From a virus: 64,000 nt of DNA. This document shows, piece after piece, positions 11,352 through 19,100 of this stretch. The notes beneath the pieces are model-generated. The model had not been told where the DNA came from and made no database searches. It saw only the letters and a list, made by a program, of their open reading frames with translations. The DNA is taken from positions 27,310 to 91,309 of IMG/VR virus record IMGVR_UViG_3300047359_000671; one strand, given 5' to 3'. Every line of letters begins with the position of its first letter. Within the stretch, counting starts at the first letter, position 1. Both the position numbers and the translations under genes were made by a program.

Positions 11352-11708
11352 TTATTCTCTCTCTAAATCTATGTTTAAATCTACCTCAGTATTTGATGGT
11401 AGAATACTAATTCTAAGTGATGCATTTACTCTATGTCCACTATCGCTTACCGCAATACTTGTTAAGTTGCATCGTGGGTCATCATTAACAATATTTGTTA
11501 AATCTTCTTCTATCAACTCTGTAACTTCAGGAGTAAGTGGTTCGAATATCATATCATGTATAATTGAACCATATGTTGGCAACATTACTCTTTCGCCTTT
11601 GCGAGTCATAATGTGATTCATTAAGTCTTCAACAACTAAATCATTTCCTGTTAGAATATGATTGATTGCTTTTTTGTTCTTGGTACTAAAACCTGTAAAT
11701 TTTGCCAT
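11352..11708 (-). CDS. 25: Baseplate wedge protein gp25
   Basis: The 118-residue protein is a gp25 homologue, the small wedge subunit with a lysozyme-like fold that meets the sheath at the baseplate and helps start sheath assembly. Family features visible are RKGERVMLPTYGS near residues 37-49, FEPLTPEV near 56-63 (the EPR-loop region, here with Leu in place of Arg) and a C-terminal beta strand SLRISILPSNTEVDLNIDL. Length is close to T4 gp25 (132). It is the first gene of the gp25, gp6, giant protein operon. ATG 11708 follows AGAGAGAA. The late box at 11743-11751 lies 35 bases upstream. Confidence 0.95.
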   Translation of the reverse strand: MAKFTGFSTKNKKAINHILTGNDLVVEDLMNHIMTRKGERVMLPTYGSIIHDMIFEPLTPEVTELIEEDLTNIVNDDPRCNLTSIAVSDSGHRVNASLRISILPSNTEVDLNIDLERE

Positions 11709-11742
11709 AACTTATTCTCTCTGTAGTTATTTTCTATTAAGA

Positions 11743-11751
11743 GTATTTATC
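11743..11751 (-). promoter_or_regulatory. T4-type late promoter box (GATAAATAC) for gp25 operon
   Basis: On the minus strand the sequence is GATAAATAC, close to the T4 late consensus TATAAATA that the gp55 sigma recognises. It is placed correctly to start a short leader before gp25. A palindrome lies exactly 8 bp upstream, as at two other baseplate operons. Confidence 0.75.
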
Positions 11752-11759
11752 ACTGCATA

Positions 11760-11771
11760 AACTTCGAAGTT
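11760..11771. promoter_or_regulatory. Palindromic element AACTTCGAAGTT upstream of late box
   Basis: This is a perfect 12-bp palindrome; with flanks it extends to 14 bp. It sits 8 bp upstream of the minus-strand late box and 14 bp before the -35 of the divergent plus-strand promoter. Near-identical copies with the same 8-bp spacing occur at 21980-21991 and 29645-29656. It could be an activator or repressor site; the protein is unknown. Confidence 0.6.
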
Positions 11772-11785
11772 TTGGAAACAAGCAC

Positions 11786-11814
11786 TTGACAAGACTATTT
11801 TTTAATGATATAAT
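11786..11814 (+). promoter_or_regulatory. Consensus sigma70-type promoter with extended -10
   Basis: TTGACA (11786-11791), a 17-bp spacer and TATAAT (11809-11814) preceded by TGA give a full-consensus host-type promoter. It drives the 11840-13490 operon and implies early expression by unmodified host RNA polymerase. Confidence 0.88.
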
Positions 11815-11839
11815 ATCAAGCATAATATAGGAGAATATT

Positions 11840-12142
11840 GTGTCAAATGAAATACAACTGGATTTATTTCCAGAACTAGCAAAAGAAAGAGACTGGTTAA
11901 TTCCGAATGAATGGTCATTATCGCACGAATATACACATGAAGAAGTGTTAGATTTCGCAAACTTCAAGCACTATGATGATGTAGAGATTACAAAATATAC
12001 ATTCGAATCAGACCCAGAGTTATTGATTGCGCAGGAAACTATTAAATTACAAGAACTAACTATAGAAAATTTGAAAGAAAAAATCAGTTCATTAGAAGAA
12101 CAATTAAACAGCAAAGTACACCCAAACAGAATTAGATTTTAA
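11840..12142 (+). CDS. Small acidic protein with C-terminal coiled coil, function unknown
   Basis: The gene encodes 100 residues starting at GTG 11840, supported by the AGGAG ribosome site 7 bases upstream. The N-terminal half is acidic and aromatic (WLIPNEWSLSHEYTHEE); residues about 63-92 form a likely coiled coil (ETIKLQELTIENLKEKISSL). It is the first gene of an early-type operon, and its stop overlaps the next start (TAATG). The N-terminal motif QLDLFPEL looks like a short peptide used to bind a partner, which is speculative. I do not recognise the family. Confidence 0.75.
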   Translation: MSNEIQLDLFPELAKERDWLIPNEWSLSHEYTHEEVLDFANFKHYDDVEITKYTFESDPELLIAQETIKLQELTIENLKEKISSLEEQLNSKVHPNRIRF

Positions 12143-12906
12143 TGAAAGTAGGAATTGTTGGTTCTAGTTATAGTGTAGGCATGCACTACAATCCAGACGG
12201 AGAAGACCCATTGGCGTTGCCATTTGAAAAGTGGTTGTATGAGCATACTGATGGTATAGAATTCTTTAACAGCGCATGTGCTGGTAAGGGAAGTGAATTA
12301 TACCTCAACAAACTAGTTTATTTAAAAGAAAAACATGATATTGATGCAATGCTTATTGAATTTGCTTGGCATAGGTCTAGTTTAAACTTTAGAGTTATGC
12401 AGGATTCATATACACAAATTCAAACTGAAACTGACTTATCAGTAATTGAAGATGATGTATACAGAGATAGCGCAAGTGCATGGGAGTATCTACGCTCAAT
12501 AACTCAACCAATGAACGAGCCCACCTTTGCAGTGGGTAATGATTTTGAAACATGGAAATCAGTACAATGGAATATAACTGCTATCGAAAATTCACAACAA
12601 TTTTGGGGATTATTAGACACATTACAAACAATTAATCTATGTAATATGTTAGGAGTTAAACCAATATTATGGAGTTTCTTTGCACACTTAGAAGATTTCC
12701 CAAGTTTTGAAAATCTAAAATCTAAAACTGAATGGATTCAGTTTAATGATAAAAGTAATGCAACTGCATACTATACAAATAAATATAGTAAAGAAGCAAT
12801 ATTATGTGACCATACACATTTTAATGATGAAACGAACAATGAAATGATTAGAGATTTCATTGCACCGAAGTTAACTACAATAAAGGAACAATTATGCCTA
12901 ACCTAG
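12142..12906 (+). CDS. SGNH/GDSL-like hydrolase
   Basis: The 254-residue protein starts with [13 protein letters not shown], where GSS replaces the usual GDS of SGNH hydrolases. An AGKGSE motif near residue 47 fits the block II glycine, and CDHTHFND near the C-terminus (Asp223, His226) fits the block V D-x-x-H pair. This suggests a Ser-His-Asp esterase or acyl hydrolase, although the block III Asn is not clear and the altered GDS may change activity. Similar SGNH-like proteins occur in marine phages with unknown substrates. It overlaps ClpP by 13 bases, so the genes are co-expressed. Confidence is good for the fold and low for the substrate. Confidence 0.65.
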   Translation: MKVGIVGSSYSVGMHYNPDGEDPLALPFEKWLYEHTDGIEFFNSACAGKGSELYLNKLVYLKEKHDIDAMLIEFAWHRSSLNFRVMQDSYTQIQTETDLSVIEDDVYRDSASAWEYLRSITQPMNEPTFAVGNDFETWKSVQWNITAIENSQQFWGLLDTLQTINLCNMLGVKPILWSFFAHLEDFPSFENLKSKTEWIQFNDKSNATAYYTNKYSKEAILCDHTHFNDETNNEMIRDFIAPKLTTIKEQLCLT

Positions 12907-13490
12907 TCCCAATGGTCATTGACCAATCAGCAAATGGCGAGAGAAGTTACGATATCTTTTCACGTTTGCTAAAAGAACGAGTTATATTTTTAACAAGTGA
13001 AGTTAATGATTATCAAGCAGATTTGATTTGCGCTCAACTATTATTTTTAGAAGCAGAAAACCCAGATAAAGATATTCATTTCTATATCAATTCGCCAGGT
13101 GGTGTAGTGACTTCTGGTATGGCAATTTATGACACAATGCAATTCATCAAACCAGATGTATCCACAACAGTCATGGGACAAGCATGTTCAATGGGGTCAT
13201 TACTTGCGCAGGCTGGTGCTAAAGGAAAACGATATGCATTACCAAATGCAAGACATATGGTTCATCAACCAAGCGGTGGTGCAGGCGGACAAGCAACTGA
13301 TATGCAAATTCAAGTTGATGAGATTCTTAAGATGAAGAAGAACTTAACTGAAATTTATGTTAAGCATAATTCTAAACGCAAAACTTTCAAACAATTAACA
13401 GAAGACATGGAACGTGATAAGTTTATGAGTGCTGAGGAATCGCTTGAGTACGGACTTATTGATAAGATTTTAACAGAAAGACCTGTTTAA
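12894..13490 (+). CDS. clpP: ATP-dependent Clp protease proteolytic subunit (ClpP)
   Basis: This is a complete 198-residue ClpP, near the usual bacterial length. The catalytic triad is visible: Ser99 in GQACSMGS, His124 in HMVHQPS and Asp175 in ERDKFMSA. The oxyanion and handle regions ([19 protein letters not shown]) and the C-terminal YGLIDKIL are typical. No ClpX or ClpA partner is in the window, so it would have to work with host unfoldases, perhaps changing which proteins are degraded. ATG 12894 has AAAGGAA upstream inside the preceding gene. The stop overlaps the stop of the convergent gene at 13487. A head-maturation ClpP is an alternative, but this phage has a gp21 protease. Confidence 0.93.
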   Translation: MPNLVPMVIDQSANGERSYDIFSRLLKERVIFLTSEVNDYQADLICAQLLFLEAENPDKDIHFYINSPGGVVTSGMAIYDTMQFIKPDVSTTVMGQACSMGSLLAQAGAKGKRYALPNARHMVHQPSGGAGGQATDMQIQVDEILKMKKNLTEIYVKHNSKRKTFKQLTEDMERDKFMSAEESLEYGLIDKILTERPV

Positions 13491-14128
13491 AATCCAGGAA
13501 CGTAACTAAACATCTTAGCAGTTTTAATTCTCATAACGGCGGCTTGTTCATCAACTCTGCCGTTATTTGTTTTTATATCTGCTTGTATTTCATCTGTTAC
13601 ATTGAACCAATCTTCTGCATTGATTAAGTCCATAACTGAACTGTTTTCGATTTTTGAAACGCCCAGATTAAAGAAATAGTATAGCATCGCATCATATTGT
13701 GGTTGTGCAAATCTAACATAATGTATGTATTTTTCTAGTATATTTCCAATATTTCTTAATTGTTTTTCTAAAATAAATGCCGCGGCATCTTTAGTTATTT
13801 TGTTTTGTGATATATCTATTCGTGTCGATGCAACAGTAATATAACCATATTTTAACTCAGTCTCAGAAATCTTATAGTTATACCCAATAATATTATCATC
13901 TGTTTTTGTTAATATTGGTGTATTGTCTTCGATAATTGCATCTTTACTTAGTGATGAAAAAGTAAGGTCTTCAAGCCTCTCTGTACTAACTTTTATATGA
14001 GAAAGTATATACGTGGGTTTATTGTTATCATCGTACCCAGTACCTAAGTAGGTACCGTACGGCGTTATCACATGCAACGGTAGTTGAATGTAATTTAACA
14101 ACGAGCCTTTCTTTTTATCAAAAATCAT
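13487..14128 (-). CDS. Lysozyme-like (GH24-type) protein with atypical active site
   Basis: The protein has 213 residues. The C-terminal half resembles the helical lobe of T4-type lysozymes: [42 protein letters not shown] and a final [11 protein letters not shown]. The N-terminal half is unusual. A possible Glu-x8-Asp pattern ([14 protein letters not shown]) could stand for the catalytic Glu and Asp, but the usual T-x-G-x-G-H segment is not recognisable. It is therefore either a divergent cell-wall hydrolase or an inactive structural derivative. It follows gp5 and a one-span membrane protein at the end of the hub operon, which suits lysis or virion entry. No signal peptide is seen. Confidence 0.6.
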   Translation of the reverse strand: MIFDKKKGSLLNYIQLPLHVITPYGTYLGTGYDDNNKPTYILSHIKVSTERLEDLTFSSLSKDAIIEDNTPILTKTDDNIIGYNYKISETELKYGYITVASTRIDISQNKITKDAAAFILEKQLRNIGNILEKYIHYVRFAQPQYDAMLYYFFNLGVSKIENSSVMDLINAEDWFNVTDEIQADIKTNNGRVDEQAAVMRIKTAKMFSYVPGF

Positions 14129-14138
14129 TTATTATCCT

Positions 14139-14345
14139 TTAACTTAATTTTCTTTTAATCCACAATACTAATGCATATACTACTAATGCATAGACTGTTG
14201 CTATCCCTACGTCTACTAAATGCTCACGCATATGATATATGAATTCTATGCCCGCTTGGACATCGCCTTCTGGTCCTGAACTTTCAACTATTACTGTTTT
14301 AGAAAAGTCTCCACCTACATCACCAACTGTTTGTTCCATTTCCAT
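14139..14345 (-). CDS. Small single-span membrane protein, holin candidate
   Basis: Sixty-eight residues: a hydrophilic N-terminal part of about 45 residues, one hydrophobic helix (VGIATVYALVVYALVLWI) and a short basic tail KRKLS. The tail points to an N-out, C-in or tail-anchored topology. A strong AAAGGAG site precedes ATG 14345. It lies between gp5 and the lysozyme-like gene, a place where a holin or antiholin would be plausible. No family motif proves this, so the holin role is inferred from size, topology and neighbours. Confidence 0.6.
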   Translation of the reverse strand: MEMEQTVGDVGGDFSKTVIVESSGPEGDVQAGIEFIYHMREHLVDVGIATVYALVVYALVLWIKRKLS

Positions 14346-14366
14346 TACTTTCTCCTTTGATATTTA

Positions 14367-16184
14367 TTATACCATAATATTTGTTAACCAACTAGGTGAA
14401 TTTCTCAATCGTCCACCCGCACCCCATCTATTTGCTCCTGATGATGCTGTTGTGACACCAAGTGCAATATCAACATGGAATGTATTACCAGACATGTATC
14501 CCGGACCAGCACCAATACTTTTAGCGCCGGCGCCTTTCGCCGCCTCACAGAATGCAATAATTATTGCCAAGTCTGCTCTTTTATTTACACTCAAACGATT
14601 ACCATTACTATATAATGCAACATCAGCCGCATAACCACCATCATGTCTGGTAGACCCTGTTCTTCTAGTTCCTTGACCTTTAATATCTTGACCACCACTT
14701 GTAATTACAGCATCAACACCTGATGCTTTTGCGGCTGTATCTAATATACTCATTAATGCGGCTTGGATTGCTTTGTTTCTAGTCTTGCCTGCTGAACCAA
14801 TCTCATAACCATAAGTTACTACACCTGTACCTTGGCCTACTGCGCCAGGAGGAATATTACTTGTAATTGACTCTTGGTTTGCGGCTCCGCTGGCTCCACC
14901 CGAACTTGATGAGTTAGGAGCAATACTACCTGCTTGTGAATGAGGATTTGGTGTCCCGGCATCTGTTTGTGCTGTTCTTAAATAAGGCTCATGTGTAATT
15001 ATTTTAGGAATAATAGAGTCTTGTATCTGTGTATTCTCTCCATCTTGCATATCTTCTCTTGCATCTCTTTTAATTAATTGAGCAATTGAAGCCTGAGGTC
15101 CATTTAAATGCATAAGTCCGCCTGTAGATGCATACATGTTTTCTCCAATATTCATATGCAACGAACCTTTTGATTCTAAGAATGATGAACCTTCACTAAG
15201 AATATGTATTTGGTCATCTGAATTTAATAATGTATTACTCTTACTATGTATGTTTATTTTATCGCCTGCTTCTAAGTTAATATTCTTATCAGCACGTACA
15301 TTAAAATCTTTTTCTGTTCTCATGGACAATGAGCCTTTTGCATATACCATTACTTCACCAGAAGCACCAATCTCTAACCATCCAGTCCCGCTACTATTGA
15401 TTACGTATATAAAATCGTTTGTTCCATCAAGTACTACACTTGCGCCAGTACCAGTTGTCATTCTAATTTGATTTGGATGGACTGTACCATCATCACTCAC
15501 GCTACCATCATCAAATGTTAATGCAGAGCCTCCAGGTGTTTTTAGACCTGTAACTTTATTCTCTTGTGGTGTTTCGTAGTTCGCATCTCTATGCGGAGAA
15601 GCGGTAGACTTGCCTCTTTTATCATCAGTGTATATTCCTTGCTGTGCAGTGTTTGTGTTGAAGTCACTATTTGCTAACTTGTCTTTGTCTGCATAACTGT
15701 CACCTATAGATGGCGGTGTTACTTTTGCTGAAGATACTCCGACAAATGCACCTTGGCCAAGTCCTGTACCGTCATCTAGTGCTTCACCAGAAGCGGCGCC
15801 ACCTGCTACTACGTCTGGTATTTCTTGTGCGACTGCGAACCAATACCCCTTATTAACATCTCCTCCGTCTGCAAAGAAAACTAATATAGTAACATTTTCT
15901 CCATTAGGTACTCCAAAAAATCCGTAGTTTCCGCCTTCGCCTGCACCACCGAATGGGCTTGCATAATCAAAGAACTGTGGGTCTTCAGGATTGCCATTTA
16001 ATGCTGGAATATATGCGGCTAATCTGCCTCTGCCTTCAGGGTCAACATATGTTTCACCAGTTTTTGGATTAGTGAGAACGGTAACTGCCTGATAAATGCC
16101 CTTTCCTAACAACTCAATTATCGGCTGTTCTGAATGCTTTCCTGCTGAATCTAGTGCTTTTGTTAATCTGGATTTATTTAACAT
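14367..16184 (-). CDS. 5: Baseplate hub/spike gp5 with C-terminal M15-like peptidase
   Basis: This 605-residue protein is the central spike. Residues about 20-120 form a gp5/VgrG-type OB domain (GRLAAYIPAL, NYGFFGVPNGENVTILVFF, NKGYWFAVAQ). Residues about 240-365 are a repetitive beta-helix (NVRADKNINLEAGDKINIHS). The C-terminal domain has the zinc peptidase M15 pattern STRHDGGYAAD (His514, Asp521) and FHVDIA (His570), as in D-Ala-D-Ala carboxypeptidase-like enzymes. T4 gp5 instead carries a GH24 lysozyme between the OB domain and the helix. The wall-cutting activity here is thus probably a peptidase acting on peptide stems. Start ATG 16184 has AGAGG upstream, and the gene follows the 1625-residue hub gene by 3 bases. 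Confidence 0.88.
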   Translation of the reverse strand: MLNKSRLTKALDSAGKHSEQPIIELLGKGIYQAVTVLTNPKTGETYVDPEGRGRLAAYIPALNGNPEDPQFFDYASPFGGAGEGGNYGFFGVPNGENVTILVFFADGGDVNKGYWFAVAQEIPDVVAGGAASGEALDDGTGLGQGAFVGVSSAKVTPPSIGDSYADKDKLANSDFNTNTAQQGIYTDDKRGKSTASPHRDANYETPQENKVTGLKTPGGSALTFDDGSVSDDGTVHPNQIRMTTGTGASVVLDGTNDFIYVINSSGTGWLEIGASGEVMVYAKGSLSMRTEKDFNVRADKNINLEAGDKINIHSKSNTLLNSDDQIHILSEGSSFLESKGSLHMNIGENMYASTGGLMHLNGPQASIAQLIKRDAREDMQDGENTQIQDSIIPKIITHEPYLRTAQTDAGTPNPHSQAGSIAPNSSSSGGASGAANQESITSNIPPGAVGQGTGVVTYGYEIGSAGKTRNKAIQAALMSILDTAAKASGVDAVITSGGQDIKGQGTRRTGSTRHDGGYAADVALYSNGNRLSVNKRADLAIIIAFCEAAKGAGAKSIGAGPGYMSGNTFHVDIALGVTTASSGANRWGAGGRLRNSPSWLTNIMV

Positions 16185-16187
16185 GAA

Positions 16188-19100
16188 TTACCTCTTAATA
16201 TAAAATCTATCTGGTTGAATCTCTATAACTAGACCTTCACTTGTTTTTGCTTTTGCTTTTTCATTTGCTGTCTGTGGTGGGACCCCAACTTCGACATCTG
16301 GGAATAAGTCTGCGATATCAGTTTTCAATTTATCATAATCTCCCATACTTACAGGATATGAATCTGCACCATCACTTGAATTAAATCCAAAGTGTGCTGA
16401 TGGATTAGAAATAGTCTGTGTCAAACCATTTGCATCGACATATGTAATATCAGGAATATTATCAAAATCTCTAATTTGATATTGATACCCATCTTCTTCT
16501 GTCACTGTTACAAACGGTACATTATCTGTATGTGTCATCATGCCTTCGTATATTTTGTGTGCTTGTTGATACTGTTCAATCTGGTTAGATGACACTGGTA
16601 AATTACTATCTTCTAATTGTGATGGTAATATAATATTATGTGTATCAATTACTGCATCATCTTGTCCTGCTACGTGTCCATTCCAAGTTGTTTGTGCATC
16701 ATTGTCGGATGGGTCATGTTGGACAAGTACAGATATTTCTTCAACATCTACATTGCCACTGTCATTTAATGGTAATGTGTGTGCCGCTTCTGTAATAATA
16801 GTAGGTTTGGCTCCAGTTCCTTTGTCGATACTTGCAACTGTTGAAACTTTTGAAGATTCCATACCGTGCTGAATTGCTGACATCTCTGATTGTATTTCGA
16901 TTAATCTTTCTGTATCTCTGTCTCTACCCCACCAATTAAAATAAGTACCATCTAAGTCTTCTTTAAGTTCAGCCTCTTCAACCTTCAAGTCCATCATTCT
17001 TTGTTCGTATTCACGTGTCTTTACAGACTTATTCAGGTCACCTCTAAATCCAGTGGTCACTGCTTCATCTAATGTTATTATACCCTGTTCTAATTGTTTA
17101 ACTCTAGTATATTGTATTTCGGTTAAGTCATCTAATGTCTCCGAACCTTGCATAATATCATTAATTTCGTTCTGTATTGTTTCTCTTGCTTTTAATTCTT
17201 TTGCAGTATATGTTCCGGCTTCAACTTCTGGCAAATATAACGTTCTTCCTTGTGCTAGAACTGACGGAGGATAAATCCCTTCAGGAATGACGATTTTCTT
17301 ACTATCAGTGTCAAGTGATGTTTCTGCATTTACGACTTCAATCGAAGGGTCGCTCATAAGCGGGACATACCCTTCATTCAACAATCTTGCTGGGACTCCT
17401 CCCCAATCTGGGTATTCGACTGGTGCGATTATTTCATCTTGTACACTTTCGTCCTTATGAAAACCCAAATCTTCCAATGATACATCTGTTGGTAATACAA
17501 ATGCTTTACTTTGTGATTCTCTCGTTTCATCAAACTCATCGACTAGTGCTTGGTTGACACCAGTAATATTAAGAGGTGTACCGTATGCATCATTCAATAT
17601 CGAAACTACTTCAGGTGACATAGTAATATCTCCGTCTGCAATTTGTTCATTTATTTGTGCTTCGGCATCCGAAGCATCACCGTATATACGTCTTATATCG
17701 TTATAAGTTGTTTGTATAGCACTACACGCCGCTACTTCACCTACTTTGCAAAGTCCATCTAGTTGTCCCAAAGTAAATGCTAATTGCTTGGCATCGGCAG
17801 CCGATGCGCCATTTCCATTGCCATCGGTAGAAGCATCAATAAAGACATTCTTTGCACCCATATTTGCAATATTCATAGATGTGTAAGACTCATCTGCATC
17901 TATCACATTTAGCGTTTCAGTTTCAGTAGTTGTACTATTTTCAACGATAACTCCGTTTTCAGTCCTTATAGTTGAATTAGTTCGTGTTATTGTGACTTCA
18001 CCTTTGTTACCTGCACCTACAGGTTTTTCAATTGCATTGAAGTCGCTTTTTTCTTCTTCTGTTTCACCACCTAGTACCATACCAGCAGTGTTCAAATATG
18101 TTCTTCCAGGATAATGACCGAATGCGGTAGTGTAGTTTGTTTGGATTTTTGCTGGTTCTTCAATTTCCCCACCGATAAGATAATTCATATCTTCAAATTG
18201 TTCTGCCGCAGTAAATTTAGATAATTCTAAATTCTGCGTAAACTGTCCTCCACTAAACTGTGACGTTATATTATTTACAGTATATAAACTAGATATAAAT
18301 TGAGATAATATAGGATTACCAAATTCATCAGTACCTTCAGTAACATCTGACCTCACGATACAACCGTTGATTCCATTTAATGATGTTAAAATTTGTAGTT
18401 CAGTGTCAGTGCCTTGTTCTCCAAAATGTTCTTTTATTTTTGCAGGCCTGCCGATATATCCTTCAATCCAATAAGGGTCACCTTTAATAGACATGTCTGC
18501 ATTAATCATACTAGTACTCATACCAATCCTTGACTCATAATATTTTTCTCTTGCAATTTCTACGTTTTCAATATCTGTAGATTTTATGACTGATAGTTTT
18601 CTTGGGTCAGCATATGCTTTTGTTATTCTATTGAATACTACTGGATTGTTTAATTGTGTTGCCAAAATAGAATTAAACGTTGATGTTTCTAATTTAGATA
18701 TAACATCATTATCTATATCTTCAACTAATAAAATAGGATTACTCGAACTAGCACGTCTGACTACACCAGCAGTTACTAAATTTCTATCTGCAACATCTAA
18801 TGGGGTATTACCACTAAGTTGAGTTGCTATTACATCTTGGTATACTTGGTCTACTTCTGCAAGTAACTGTCGTTCTCTAGCCCTTGCCGATTCATCTTCC
18901 GCCTGAATTTTGTCTAATGCTTCGTGTAATGCTGTTAATCTTTCTTTTCTTTCAGGTGTAAATACTGCTTCTTCGCCTTGAGCAAATAACTGAAGTTTTT
19001 CATCACCGTTCTTAGTTGCTAATATATCACCTGCTTCTTTCAGCGTCATGCCTTGAGATGATGCCCACTGTGCTGTCATGTCATCGGTTAATGACATAAT

